Assembly (NCBI GenBank): GCA_045537555.1
Contig: JAZSPR010000025.1
Location: forward strand, 1 to 64,000
Length of the DNA: 64,000 nucleotides
Direction of reading: 5' to 3'
DNA from: UBA1081 sp045537555
Lineage (GTDB): Bacteria > Bacillota > Clostridia > Oscillospirales > Acutalibacteraceae
The notes beneath the pieces are model-generated. The model was not told the origin of the DNA. It ran no database searches and saw only the letters and a list, made by a program, of their open reading frames with translations. Shown piece by piece: positions 7,339 through 16,866 of the stretch. The translations under genes were made by a program, and so were the position numbers. The stretch's first letter is position 1. Each line of letters begins with the position of its first letter.

Positions 7339-9201
7339 TTATTCCTCCGAATTTAAATGAGTCAGAGTATTTAATTCTGCTGATTTAAGTAATACGGGTG
7401 AATAACCGTCTCGTATCCAGATATTATTGTTAGAATGACTGAATAAAAGACCATCATAATATCCTGTTAAATTTTTTTGCCATCGGTCAGTTGCAGAAAA
7501 AATATTATATGAGCTCATTGCTTTTGTTTTTTCACCTGCAGGGAAAGGTTCCCCGTAATTGATAATCGTATTATCATGAACAACTCCGGCTTCAGAACCA
7601 TAGAAAAATACTGCCGTTGCTTTATTATTCAGAGAAGGAGCTTTGAAGATGTTATCATGAACATTAAAATTCTTTGCACCCGGTAATGCATAAATAGCAC
7701 CGTGACATCCATGACGTGCAGGTTCTTCTTTATGTAAAAGAACATTGTCAGGGCTTCCGTCCATTATAGGATAATAATATCCGTCCTTCATGAAATTGGA
7801 ATCATGATTTTGTCCCCATCTCATTTTTCCTTCGACATTAATTCCGCAGTAATGAGAACTCCATATGCCGTCAAAGATATTATTACAAATTTCTACATCT
7901 TTTGGCTGACAATCTCGTCCTTTTGTCTCATTTGTCAGATGACATCCGCCTATAGCAGCAACAGGACTGAATCTGAAATGTCCAAGGTGTATTTTAAGTT
8001 TATTTGATGTAGGATTACCTTTATTATCACAAAGATATATTTCTGTTTTTAAGAGTGCATCATTATCGCCTGTATTGTTTATTACTTCATCCCAGTCATA
8101 ATCGGGAAGCCCCATAAAATGATTGTTTCTGATTATAACGTTTTTACAACAAGTGTTGTCTGCACCTGCTTCACCAGATGCTCCGTAACAACCGTCAAGC
8201 TGAATTATATCAGAGTAATTAACATCCGCTTCTCCTGTTTCTCCATGTGCTTTTCCGCCCCAGCTCGTAATAGCTGTTGTTGTCGTAAATACCGGTTCAA
8301 ATACACAACCTTCAATCAGGATATCTTTTATTCCTATAAGATCGAGCATATGAGGATTTGTTGCTGTTATTGGTGTTGCAGCGGATGAACCGGAACCGGT
8401 GTAACCTGCATATATACCGTTTCTGAATGTGCAGTTTTTTATTTTCAACCCTTTTCCATGCCACCCGCAAATCGGGCAATAAGAGAAATATGTTCCGTTT
8501 TTATATTTTGCTTTGTAAGTAAGCTTTTTATCGTCAAGCGACCATATTCCGCCCAAATCAAAAATAATATTACTTATTTCTATATTTTCAAATGATGAAT
8601 ACTCTGTACTTGTTGAATTGCCGACTACAATAAATGACGATGTTCTCATATTAGTTCCCCATTTATTTTCGGCTGTAAAAATTGTATTCGTATCACCTAA
8701 AATACGAACATTTGAAGGGACAGTAAACCAATTAGAAAAATAATATGTTCCATTTGGAAAAAATAATGTTCCGCCCCCTCGTTTTGATATAGAATCCAGT
8801 AAACTTCTAACTGTCGAAAGTGAATCTATTTCACCTTGATTTAATTGAGGAAAAGTAGCAAGAATGTTAACTTCTGTAAGTGCGTAAGTATGAGTTTCAA
8901 GAATTCTGTTTACTTCTCTGATTTCATTATTAATTGAGTTAATATCATCAGAGTTTTTTTCTATTGCATTAAATCTATTATTTGCTTCCGTTGAGAAAAT
9001 AAGACTTAAATCTGTGTCAAGCGCAAATAAATTTCCCAGTTTTATCCCACCAAGAGAAGTTTTTGTTGCTTTTGGTAAGGTATATGTTCCTGCAATATTT
9101 TGTTTAAGATGCACTATGCAATCATATATTGCCTGTCTGACATCTTTTCCGTATACGGCATTTCTGATTTTATTTAAACTTTCATCAATATCAAATGACA
9201 T
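7339..9201 (-). CDS. tail spike with right-handed beta-helix (pectate-lyase-like)
   Basis: A 620-residue protein. Residues 1-90 form a helical tail-attachment part, 90-130 another connecting helix. From about 140 (SKRGGGTLFFPNGTYYFS) the sequence follows the pectate-lyase superfamily entry, followed by repeated I-x-I/V-x-N/D-x-x-F strands typical of a right-handed beta-helix (IEISNIIFDLGG, LKIKNCTFRNG, ILIEGCVFEP, VIIRNNHFMG, VEICNNIFDG). Such spikes bind or degrade surface polysaccharide and set host range. The start follows GGGAGG and overlaps the Tal gene by 11 bases. Enzyme specificity cannot be read from sequence. Confidence 0.8.
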   Translation of the reverse strand: MSFDIDESLNKIRNAVYGKDVRQAIYDCIVHLKQNIAGTYTLPKATKTSLGGIKLGNLFALDTDLSLIFSTEANNRFNAIEKNSDDINSINNEIREVNRILETHTYALTEVNILATFPQLNQGEIDSLSTVRSLLDSISKRGGGTLFFPNGTYYFSNWFTVPSNVRILGDTNTIFTAENKWGTNMRTSSFIVVGNSTSTEYSSFENIEISNIIFDLGGIWSLDDKKLTYKAKYKNGTYFSYCPICGWHGKGLKIKNCTFRNGIYAGYTGSGSSAATPITATNPHMLDLIGIKDILIEGCVFEPVFTTTTAITSWGGKAHGETGEADVNYSDIIQLDGCYGASGEAGADNTCCKNVIIRNNHFMGLPDYDWDEVINNTGDNDALLKTEIYLCDNKGNPTSNKLKIHLGHFRFSPVAAIGGCHLTNETKGRDCQPKDVEICNNIFDGIWSSHYCGINVEGKMRWGQNHDSNFMKDGYYYPIMDGSPDNVLLHKEEPARHGCHGAIYALPGAKNFNVHDNIFKAPSLNNKATAVFFYGSEAGVVHDNTIINYGEPFPAGEKTKAMSSYNIFSATDRWQKNLTGYYDGLLFSHSNNNIWIRDGYSPVLLKSAELNTLTHLNSEE

Positions 9202-10279
9202 TATTATACCTCCCGATATAATCTGTTAATAATTTTTTTGTGTGTCCCAATGTAACATTGTTTTTTTCAATGTTAAAAAGGTCGGTTTTTTTCTTAGAAC
9301 ATAAAAAGTAATCCTCAATTCCGTGTTGATGCGAAATTACTTTATAGAAATGTCCTATTGAATATAAACCGAAAGAATAAGTTTGTGTCGGACCTGTTTC
9401 AATAATTTCTGCCGCTGTTAAATTTATTGTCATTGCTTGGGAAATACTATCGTTTGTAAATTGTGATGCTAACGAAAATAATTCATTTGCACTTTTTACA
9501 CCTTTGAATTCCACTTCTTTGAATATTCTTCCGAAATTTTCAATCCCTTTTTCGTTTTCAATATAATTTTTTCCGCCGTTAACGGAAGAAATATCAAGTG
9601 GTTTGTCAGTTCCTTCAACAATATCTCCGTATGGGATGATAATTGTATACAATTCACTCGGATCAACAAATCTGTTCAAATCAAAAATGTTTTTTCCGAA
9701 AACAATTTTATTTGAGTAATCAATATTTCCCGGGGACAGACTGAAATCAAGATATCTTTTATCATTTGCATATCTGACTTTTATATAACCGTTTGTATTT
9801 TTTAAAAGTTCATTCTGTATGAAGTTCATACTTTTGATAAAAGAAAGATTTTGTATTTCAATTTCTGCAGAATCAATATTTCCGACATTGAATTGTTTGT
9901 TTTCTTCAACTTGAGAATTATGTTGATAAATCAATTCAGGAATCAGATCCTGAGTATTAAAAACCTTCTTTTCAGAAGGTTGAAATACTGAATCATTAAA
10001 ATAGGCAAATTCACCTTCGGCAACAACTTTCTTATGATTGAAAATATCACATCCGGCATTCAATACTCTGCCTTTAAAAATTTGTTCATTATCATTATAA
10101 ACAGAAATTATACTTTTAAGATTTTTAATTGCAGAATATCTGTAATGCTGTGGTGGTATAGAAAATGTTAACGAACCGGCTTTGTTAAGCTCCTCATTGA
10201 GTACAGCAGAAGATAGTTTTTGATTATCATTCATATTTGCTATATTAAGTTTTTTTCCGTCTGCGTAAATATGAAACAT
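9191..10279 (-). CDS. tail-associated protein (Tal / endopeptidase-tail family)
   Basis: A 362-residue protein with the N-terminal pattern of phage tail baseplate hub proteins (AGSLTFSIPPQHY...LKSIISVYNDNEQIFKGRV), the siphophage Tal/gp27-like fold that caps the tail tube. The order tape measure, Dit, Tal is standard. It is short for Tal, lacking the long C-terminal lysozyme or peptidase domain, a job that may fall to the separate spike. Starts one base inside the Dit stop. Confidence 0.78.
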   Translation of the reverse strand: MFHIYADGKKLNIANMNDNQKLSSAVLNEELNKAGSLTFSIPPQHYRYSAIKNLKSIISVYNDNEQIFKGRVLNAGCDIFNHKKVVAEGEFAYFNDSVFQPSEKKVFNTQDLIPELIYQHNSQVEENKQFNVGNIDSAEIEIQNLSFIKSMNFIQNELLKNTNGYIKVRYANDKRYLDFSLSPGNIDYSNKIVFGKNIFDLNRFVDPSELYTIIIPYGDIVEGTDKPLDISSVNGGKNYIENEKGIENFGRIFKEVEFKGVKSANELFSLASQFTNDSISQAMTINLTAAEIIETGPTQTYSFGLYSIGHFYKVISHQHGIEDYFLCSKKKTDLFNIEKNNVTLGHTKKLLTDYIGRYNNVI

Positions 10280-11004
10280 CAGAGGATCCCTCCACGATAA
10301 TCAATACTTATATTTCCTGTGCCGACAAAGTTAAGCTTGTTTATACCTTCGTAAAGAATTAGTTCCGAAGTATCAAAATCAGGAATCAGTTCAATATTAA
10401 ATTCTTTATCGATGACTCTATCGTAATAATTGGCACTCAATCCATCGGCTTCGGAATTTACTATTATTTTTGGTGTTGTCGGCATTTTTAACCCGATAAT
10501 CTCAAATGTAATTCCGCCGTCTGTGTCAATATTTCTGTAATCACGAATTATCCCTGTTTCAAAATTCAAATCATCCCATAACCAATCTTCAACAGAAGAA
10601 TATTTCTCATATTTAAAAGGTTTAACCGTACTTTGAATTTCAACTTTTAAATAAGTACCTGCAGATTTATCAATGTTTTTTATTAACGGAACTCCTAACC
10701 ATTTGTACCATGGGTCAGAATCCAATTCAATCCACATTTCATTGCCGTCAAAGAATTGATAAAGTGCTGAAATCAGTTCATCCCACTTTTTTTTGTTACC
10801 GGGAACAATGAACACTTCGGTAATTGTTCGGTTTTCATAAACAGGGAGTCCTGTGGGGACATTGCTTATATCAATGTCCCCATTTCCGCAAGGATTAGAA
10901 AGAATGTGTTTTTTTACTATTGGAGGACTTATGACAGGCAAGACGGTTCGTATCAAGCCAAAATCATTAAAAGAATGTTTTGAGTCGTATTTTGTTCCTG
11001 TCAT
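10279..11004 (-). CDS. distal tail protein (Dit-like)
   Basis: A 241-residue protein directly downstream of the tape measure and upstream of Tal, the fixed position of Dit. Motifs such as EVFIVPGNKKKWDELISALY and the beta-rich C-terminus with GTGNISIDYRGGIL fit the siphovirus distal tail family, which forms the hexameric ring linking tube and baseplate. Confidence 0.75.
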   Translation of the reverse strand: MTGTKYDSKHSFNDFGLIRTVLPVISPPIVKKHILSNPCGNGDIDISNVPTGLPVYENRTITEVFIVPGNKKKWDELISALYQFFDGNEMWIELDSDPWYKWLGVPLIKNIDKSAGTYLKVEIQSTVKPFKYEKYSSVEDWLWDDLNFETGIIRDYRNIDTDGGITFEIIGLKMPTTPKIIVNSEADGLSANYYDRVIDKEFNIELIPDFDTSELILYEGINKLNFVGTGNISIDYRGGIL

Positions 11005-11006
11005 TA

Positions 11007-13109
11007 TCAGTCACCTCTTTCTTTGAGAGCATATACATCTCCGAGTTTTTCATTGATTTCAGGAGTAAGTTCACCAACAAGAATATCTTTATTAAGCATA
11101 ATATCTTTTTTGCTGTTCATTGCAATAATTTCAAGCAGTGCAAGTATACGTTCAAATTTATCATCTGACGTTGTATGTATGCTTGAATGCGGTTCATATT
11201 GTGAATATGTTGCTGCAATAATTTTCTGTGAAGGCTGAGCAGCTGTTATTCTGTCAGTAAGAGTTTCAATGCTGTACTGCATTTTGACATCGCTCTGTAA
11301 TGATGATGTAAATGCAGTCATTTTCTTTCTGACATTGTCAGCATTTTCATCAATGGCAAGTCCGAATGAATCCATAACATTACCCATAATTTCGTATCTT
11401 GCCCATTTTGAGGGAGAAGCTATGCCGAAAAAGTCTTTGATACTCTGCTTTACACCACCGAAGAACCCTGAAATTTTTTGTCTGAGCCAGCCGTCCTTAT
11501 CCTTGATACCGTTCCATAAACCTTCGATAATCTGACCGCCCAAAGAAAGAATGTCGGGGATTTTACTGAGAATTGTTGAAATTATTTTACCGACACAATC
11601 AAATGCTGCACCGGCTATTGCTTCAAGGGATTCCTGTGTGGTTAATCCATCAACAAGACCTATAACTAAATCCAAACCAATATCGAGAATAGCGGGAAGA
11701 TTGTCAAGAAGTCCTGTTGATAATTTTGTGATGATTGTTGTCGTTGCGGACAGCAGTTGCTCTTTGTTGTTGCTGATTTCTGAAATTAAAAATCCGAGAA
11801 TTTCAACAGCAGAATCGAGCAGTAAAGGTAAATTTGAAATTATACCGCTTCCGATTTCGAGCAGAATAGGAGTTCCGACAGAAATTAATGTAGGAAGATT
11901 ATCTGTAATGCTTGTAACTAAAGTTTCAAGGATGCTCCCACCGACAGAAAGAACAGTCGGTAATAATTCAGTAATTTTGTTGGTGACATCAGTGATACCG
12001 GTTTCGATTTGCTGAATACCGATTTCTGTGTCACCGATAAATACAGATGAAAGACCGTCAGTTATTTTTGTAATACCCGGTAATAATTCTCCTGTAAGTC
12101 TGTTTTTAAGCCCCTGACTTGTCATGCTAAGCTTATCAAGAGAATCTCCGAATGCTGCAGAAGCTGCAACAGCTTCATCGGACATTATCATTCCGTACTT
12201 TTCAGCTTCTGCATAGATGTTTTTTAATCCGTCAGCACCCATATTAAGCATGGGAACAAGCTCCTGATATGCTTTTGAGCCGAACAATTCAATTCCTTTT
12301 GCAGCTCGTTCAGACTCATTACTTATAGATGCAACCTGTTCGATGGCATCCATTATATTCAGCTTGCTTCCGCTTGATGAAAGCTTTTTCTGTGCAACAG
12401 CAAGAGTGTCAATGCTTGTACCACCGAGTGTTGCGGCATAAGATAATTTCTGATAGTCACTGATTGAAACATTCAGTTTCTGAGCCCCGTCATCAATTTC
12501 TCCGCCATAATCAGCAGTAATCTTTGCAAGGCTATATATTGATTTACCTGCACCGATTGCTGCAGTCGTAAGCCCTGCAAGAGCTGTAACAGAAGCACTT
12601 ATTCCGGCAACCGTAAGTCCACCGATTTTTTTGGCACCATTACCCACTGCAGACAATGCAGTTTTCAAACCCGTGGTTTTCTTTTCAACATCTTCAATTT
12701 TTTCTTTTAATTCTGAAAAACCGTTTTTTATTTTATTGATGCCGGATGTCTGACTCTTAAGTTCATCAAGCTCCTTGTTCATTTTGTTCAGGTCAGCTTC
12801 TGCATTATTAAGCTGAACCTGCCAGGAACGAACCTGTTTTGAGTTTTCACCGTATTCATTTTTTGCATTTTCAAGAGCTTTTTTAAGAGTTTCAACTTTA
12901 TCTTTTTGTGATGTTACCTGTTTTTCGAGGACTTCACTTTTAGCTCTCATATCATTCATTGACTTACCGTTGTTATCAAAGGCAGAAGCAGTAAGCTTCA
13001 GCTCTGATTTAAGAACACCCATAACATTGTTTATTTCTTTGATTTGGGCTTTATATTCTTTTTCACCGTCAAGAGCAATGCCTGCACCTATTGTTTTTTT
13101 TGAACTCAA
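11007..13109 (-). CDS. phage tail tape measure protein
   Basis: A 700-residue protein. Residues about 1-130 are a long coiled coil, a hydrophobic stretch lies near 170-195, and the central part has IGxGKSIYSLAKITADYGG and the helical repeats LLPTVLSVGGSILE...LPTLISVGTPILLEIGS, ending with FGIASPSKWARYEIMGN, a hallmark of tape measure C-termini. It sets tail length. It starts at a TTG (13109) with a GGAGGTG site, overlapping the stop of the frameshifted chaperone product by two bases. Confidence 0.88.
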   Translation of the reverse strand: MSSKKTIGAGIALDGEKEYKAQIKEINNVMGVLKSELKLTASAFDNNGKSMNDMRAKSEVLEKQVTSQKDKVETLKKALENAKNEYGENSKQVRSWQVQLNNAEADLNKMNKELDELKSQTSGINKIKNGFSELKEKIEDVEKKTTGLKTALSAVGNGAKKIGGLTVAGISASVTALAGLTTAAIGAGKSIYSLAKITADYGGEIDDGAQKLNVSISDYQKLSYAATLGGTSIDTLAVAQKKLSSSGSKLNIMDAIEQVASISNESERAAKGIELFGSKAYQELVPMLNMGADGLKNIYAEAEKYGMIMSDEAVAASAAFGDSLDKLSMTSQGLKNRLTGELLPGITKITDGLSSVFIGDTEIGIQQIETGITDVTNKITELLPTVLSVGGSILETLVTSITDNLPTLISVGTPILLEIGSGIISNLPLLLDSAVEILGFLISEISNNKEQLLSATTTIITKLSTGLLDNLPAILDIGLDLVIGLVDGLTTQESLEAIAGAAFDCVGKIISTILSKIPDILSLGGQIIEGLWNGIKDKDGWLRQKISGFFGGVKQSIKDFFGIASPSKWARYEIMGNVMDSFGLAIDENADNVRKKMTAFTSSLQSDVKMQYSIETLTDRITAAQPSQKIIAATYSQYEPHSSIHTTSDDKFERILALLEIIAMNSKKDIMLNKDILVGELTPEINEKLGDVYALKERGD

Positions 13110-13704
13110 TCGTCATCACCTCCAGCATCTCTTTTTTTCAGACCGTTAAAATAACAATACTCCTGAAAGATTCCGTGAATCTGTCTCACAGTCATCTTCC
13201 AGACTTCTTTTTCAGTAAAGCCGAGCAAACATTTACCGACATAAAACCAGTAGTCTATCGGTACTGTTGCCCGGTCAGTCAGTTTTTTTCTGTTACAGGG
13301 ATATCGCTGAGTACCGCAAGTGCTTCGTCGGGAATTTCTTCACCCTTTATCGGTTCTGATTCGGGAAGAGAACCAAGGAAACATTCGAGAAGTAACGGGT
13401 TCATCTCTTTTACATCCAGAATTGAAATCTTTCTTCTGATATATTCCTCTGATAAGGGCTGCCATTTTTCTTTTTCATCAGCTGTTTCTTCATTGTGCAC
13501 AAAAATTGCATCGTCAACAAGAAGATAGATAAGCCTTGACATTACTTTGGGGTCTTTAGAATCTTCAAGAGCCACGTCAAGCGAGCCGAATTCATTCTGG
13601 ATTGTATCAAGAATATGAAGTGATAATGCTACAGGATAAACTCTGTTACCGATAGGCAAATCAACAGTATTTTTCTTTGCTGTTGTAATAGGGATTGCTT
13701 TCAT
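13106..13704 (-). CDS. tail assembly chaperone, frameshift product (gpGT type)
   Basis: A -1 shift on the slippery heptamer A-AAA-AAC (minus strand, 13288-13282), immediately before the zero-frame TGA at 13281-13279, would join the 141-residue chaperone to a further 58 residues (LTDRATVPIDYWFYVGKCLL...ending at 13106), giving about 199 residues. The extension fills the gap up to the tape measure gene and has no start codon of its own with a good site. This G/GT layout is conserved in tailed phages, where the long form recruits the tape measure to the tail tube. Shift efficiency is not known. Confidence 0.75.
13279..13704 (-). CDS. tail assembly chaperone, short form (gpG type)
   Basis: A 141-residue protein between the major tail protein and the tape measure. 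Pattern LPIGNRVYPVALSLHILDTIQ and the position identify a tail assembly chaperone. The ATG at 13704 has AAAGGAGC 7 bases upstream; it ends with T-E-K-N and TGA at the slippery site described for the long form. Confidence 0.8.
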   Translation of the reverse strand: MKAIPITTAKKNTVDLPIGNRVYPVALSLHILDTIQNEFGSLDVALEDSKDPKVMSRLIYLLVDDAIFVHNEETADEKEKWQPLSEEYIRRKISILDVKEMNPLLLECFLGSLPESEPIKGEEIPDEALAVLSDIPVTEKN

Positions 13705-13730
13705 TGTTAAGCTCCTTTCATAATGAAAAT

Positions 13731-13749
13731 CGGACGGCAAAGCCGTCCG
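13731..13749 (-). terminator. hairpin between major tail and chaperone genes
   Basis: CGGACGGC and GCCGTCCG form an 8-bp stem with a 3-base loop; on the minus strand it is followed by ATTTTC. It may attenuate transcription after the abundant tail tube protein, leaving less chaperone and tape measure, a common arrangement. The T-run is weak, so it is probably leaky. Confidence 0.5.
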
Positions 13750-13754
13750 TTGGT

Positions 13755-14327
13755 TTATGATGCCTGTGCTGTTTCAATTTTTGCAAGTTCAAAGAGTTTT
13801 GATTTTGCTTCTGTAGCCTTATCATAAAACTCTCTGATTCTCCATTCACCTGTGATATCTTTTTTTGCGGTTCCGCTTATAACAGGTGTTTTGAATGCAA
13901 CTGTTTCGCCTTTTGTCTCAAATTCATCAGCGGGCATTTTAAATTTGACTTTTTTCAGCCAGTGCATTTTAAACACATTTACCCCCTTAATGCGTTCACA
14001 TATAAAATATCCGAAACCGACATATTTTCCGACATCTTCATCCTTATCAACAATTCTGTTGTTTTCTTCATCGAAATGATTACCGAAAAGTATGGGTTCT
14101 GCTTTTGCGGGGATTGTTGTTGTACCGAGTTCAACCGGAGCCTGTTTGAATAAATCCATACGTTCTGCTTCATCATCATCTGCATATATAACAGGTGAAT
14201 CATATTCAGGAGAAACCTTAACATTCATCATACGGTCAAGGACCATGCCGGGACCATACGTGATTTCTCCGTTCTCTTCTGAAACAATAGGGGCAATAAC
14301 AGGACAACATGCTTTATACTGCGCCAT
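13755..14327 (-). CDS. major tail protein (phi13-type)
   Basis: A 190-residue protein matching the phi13-like major tail family: acidic start with GPGMVLDRMMNVKVSPEYDSPVIYADD, a central strand-rich region with VGFGYFICERI, and VAFKTPVISGTAKKDITGEWR near the end. It polymerises into the tail tube. The genes around it (tail terminator, gp10-like, chaperones) agree. Confidence 0.85.
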   Translation of the reverse strand: MAQYKACCPVIAPIVSEENGEITYGPGMVLDRMMNVKVSPEYDSPVIYADDDEAERMDLFKQAPVELGTTTIPAKAEPILFGNHFDEENNRIVDKDEDVGKYVGFGYFICERIKGVNVFKMHWLKKVKFKMPADEFETKGETVAFKTPVISGTAKKDITGEWRIREFYDKATEAKSKLFELAKIETAQAS

Positions 14328-14329
14328 AT

Positions 14330-14674
14330 TTATTCCTCACTTTCTTCGTCATAATCTGTAATTTGTATCTGAAATATCAGATGTGTATAACCTGTATCTT
14401 TTTCATAGAGTGTTTCAACGTCCGTTAATCCGATATCGTTATCACGGAGAAGCTTTTTGATTTTATTCTTTTTGCCGTGAGAATTATCCTTTGTGAAATA
14501 ATGAAGATATGCTTCAGCAGCTTCTTCAATACATTCATCATCTGCAACAAGAACAGGATGTTCAGAGAATATATTAAATGTGAAATATTCCGTTTCCTTG
14601 CCGTTATATGAACCTTCTGCAACAGTCAGATTCATGGGGGCAAGAGTATTGCACAACTTTTCACAAATTGTCAT
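14330..14674 (-). CDS. tail terminator/completion-type protein
   Basis: A 114-residue protein between the gp10-like protein and the major tail protein, the usual place of the tail terminator. It overlaps the upstream gene by 4 bases. The fold (N-terminal helices, then YFTFNIF... and FQIQITDYDEE strands) is compatible. Assignment rests mainly on position. Confidence 0.65.
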   Translation of the reverse strand: MTICEKLCNTLAPMNLTVAEGSYNGKETEYFTFNIFSEHPVLVADDECIEEAAEAYLHYFTKDNSHGKKNKIKKLLRDNDIGLTDVETLYEKDTGYTHLIFQIQITDYDEESEE

Positions 14675-15075
14675 AATTCTTTTAATGCCTCTCTTTCAAA
14701 TACTTCCTGCATTTTTGCGTTTACTTCTTCAGTTATTTCCTGAACTGTTTTTGCAAGTACTCCGGTCGACGTCTGGTGACTTGTTCCATATTCAAGATAA
14801 ACAAGCTTTTCAGCATTCCTTGTTCCGTCAGCTGATTCTCCAGAGGGAAATACAGAGCCATAATAACCGCCGTTTTTGATTTTTTTGCATTTCTTGATTT
14901 TTATTGAACGAATCAGGTCGCCTGATATCTTATGAGACTGCAGATTTGATGTAAGCTTCTTTTCGATAATTGGGAGAGCTTCATCAATCATCATCGGTGC
15001 ATATCGTTCGACCTGTGCAAGAGTGCCGAGAGATTTCATAAAATCCTCGTCAAAAGAAAAATCAAATGCAGCCAT
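14671..15075 (-). CDS. HK97 gp10-like tail/neck protein
   Basis: A 134-residue protein with LVYLEYGTSHQTSTGVLAKT, the conserved core of the HK97 gp10 family, flanked by an N-terminal helical region and a C-terminal helix. This family attaches the tail to the head. Its start is the base after the previous stop, showing tight packing of the connector genes. Confidence 0.82.
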   Translation of the reverse strand: MAAFDFSFDEDFMKSLGTLAQVERYAPMMIDEALPIIEKKLTSNLQSHKISGDLIRSIKIKKCKKIKNGGYYGSVFPSGESADGTRNAEKLVYLEYGTSHQTSTGVLAKTVQEITEEVNAKMQEVFEREALKEL

Positions 15076-15362
15076 TAAACCACCTCAGAACAGGTTATTT
15101 CTGTATAGTTGACATCAGTCATATATGTTCGGATTATCTTGTACCGTTTGTTCTTATATTCTACGAATTCAGCATCACCGAGCTCATCGTTGTACACTTT
15201 GAACACAACGGAAGCCTTGAGTCCTGCTTTATATGACTGATAAAATTCAGAGCGGGTAGGGGACTTAACATCCGCAAACACGCTCTTGCTTGTTTCTTTT
15301 ATTTTTTCATGTGTGTCAACATATTCACGTGTGACAAAAATCAATGAAATTTTTTCATTCAT
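15075..15362 (-). CDS. head-tail joining (head closure) protein
   Basis: A 95-residue beta-rich protein with VFADVKSPTRSEFYQSYKAG and a following YKNKRYKIIRTYM stretch, the pattern of phage head closure proteins of the SPP1 gp16/HK97 gp7 type. It overlaps the connector gene upstream by 8 bases. Confidence 0.75.
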   Translation of the reverse strand: MNEKISLIFVTREYVDTHEKIKETSKSVFADVKSPTRSEFYQSYKAGLKASVVFKVYNDELGDAEFVEYKNKRYKIIRTYMTDVNYTEITCSEVV

Positions 15363-15636
15363 TTTTCTGCTCCTTATACTCTGAAGACAAACTCAGAGAA
15401 TCACGAAGCTTTTCAAAAGCAAGCTGAAAGCGCTCCGAGTTGTTATCAAAATTGAGCTGAGCTTTACAGTACAGTTCACAGCACTTATCAATCAACGGTT
15501 TTTCTGCCGTTACTGAAATCCCGACTCTGTCAAGCTCATTAAGACAAGCTTCGATATTACTTCTGATTTCATCATCAATAGCATCGTCGCTTCTTTTAAG
15601 GGCTTTTTTGATTTTATAAAAACGTTGCATATTCAT
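15355..15636 (-). CDS. head-tail connector (gp6-like)
   Basis: A 93-residue, mostly helical protein located just after the capsid gene, where HK97-type phages encode a DNA-packaging/adaptor protein. Helical pattern with DDAIDDEIRSNIEACLNEL and a conserved YCKAQLNFD fits. The alternative start two codons in (15630) cannot be excluded. Confidence 0.7.
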   Translation of the reverse strand: MNMQRFYKIKKALKRSDDAIDDEIRSNIEACLNELDRVGISVTAEKPLIDKCCELYCKAQLNFDNNSERFQLAFEKLRDSLSLSSEYKEQKNE

Positions 15637-15654
15637 ACCCGGAGCGCTCCTTTA

Positions 15655-16866
15655 TCAAGCTCCCTTTTTGATTATGATAAAGCCGTTGGGGTCAAGGACT
15701 TTACCGTCACAGATGAGCATAACCTTTGTCTTGACCTCGTTTGTGTCGGGGTCAGTCCATTTTGTGGTTGTCATCTGCATATTGCTGTTAAGACCATAGT
15801 TTGAAAGATTACCGAAGACGGCAATGACATCACCTTCAACTGCTGTTTCATAGGGTACAATGATATCATCCTCAACAGTTTCTACGGCTTTGCCGCCGAA
15901 GAAGTATAAAGAGCCGCCTGCAATACCGTAATTGGTTCTTGCAACAGGCTGACCGTTTGTATCGACCATACCATCAATTTCACCCTGGTATGTACCTTCT
16001 GCCATATAGAACTTGCCTGTTGAATATGCTTTCTTAATTTTGCCGAAAACTTTCTTCTTCCAGCTCTTGAACTCAGTGATTTCCTTTGAGGAAAGAGTGA
16101 CAACATTTTCTGCAGGAATTCTTGTGTCCTTTGTGATACCGAGCATCTGACCTGAGCCAGTACCTTTGAATACACCGATTTCAAGAGCTCTCATAATTGC
16201 CTCAACAGCAAGAGTGACAAACATGTCATTGAATTCCTTGATATCAACAACATTTGCAAGAAGTGTCTGTGCAATCTTGCACTCAAGACCATAGTAAGAG
16301 AAGCTGACTTTTTCGTCTGCCTTAATCTGCTGGTCTTCACTCTTGCCTTCACCCACCCACTTTGCTTCGGGAATAAGAGTAATGATGGGAACCTCAACGC
16401 CGCCCTGAATGTTAAAGTGACGAATCTGTGAATAGATAGAACCTGCTGTTTTAAGTTCTCTTATGATTTCACGAAGCAGTGTGGAAGGGATTGCTGCACT
16501 TGTTTCTGTAATGCCGGTTGCTGCATTGTGGAACTGTGTGGGAATAGCTGTGCCACGGCAGATAAAGTTCATGAATGCATGGTCGTAAGTGTTTGTGTTT
16601 TCTGGTGTGTTGGTTCTTGAACCGAATGTTGCAACGGGGTCACCTGTGGGAGTGTTGACTGCCATTGCAGAGGGATTGCAGTTCACAGGGGCACCACGGA
16701 GAGCATCAAGGTTTGCCTGCTCTCTTGCTGACTCTTCAAACTGACTGTCGAGTTTTTCGATTTCAGCTTTTGTTTCATTGAACTTCGCCATATCGTGCGC
16801 ATCAAGGTGTGTCTGTGCCTGAGTGAGAAGTTCGTTTCTTTTCTTTAAATACTGTTCTCTTGTCAT
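15655..16866 (-). CDS. major capsid protein, HK97 fold
   Basis: A 403-residue protein. Residues 1-70 are a charged coiled coil, the delta/scaffold part removed by the protease; the rest is the HK97 shell domain, with LREIIRELKTAG, VEVPIITLIPEAKWVGEG and ALEIGVFKGTGSGQMLGI as recognisable blocks. It forms the icosahedral head. The gene follows its protease with a 4-base overlap. Confidence 0.92.
   Translation of the reverse strand: MTREQYLKKRNELLTQAQTHLDAHDMAKFNETKAEIEKLDSQFEESAREQANLDALRGAPVNCNPSAMAVNTPTGDPVATFGSRTNTPENTNTYDHAFMNFICRGTAIPTQFHNAATGITETSAAIPSTLLREIIRELKTAGSIYSQIRHFNIQGGVEVPIITLIPEAKWVGEGKSEDQQIKADEKVSFSYYGLECKIAQTLLANVVDIKEFNDMFVTLAVEAIMRALEIGVFKGTGSGQMLGITKDTRIPAENVVTLSSKEITEFKSWKKKVFGKIKKAYSTGKFYMAEGTYQGEIDGMVDTNGQPVARTNYGIAGGSLYFFGGKAVETVEDDIIVPYETAVEGDVIAVFGNLSNYGLNSNMQMTTTKWTDPDTNEVKTKVMLICDGKVLDPNGFIIIKKGA

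Noticed and set aside
13091..13528. Rightward open frame opposite the tail chaperone genes
   Set aside because: Antisense to well-supported genes, no ribosome site, and codon pattern mirrors the real minus-strand frame.
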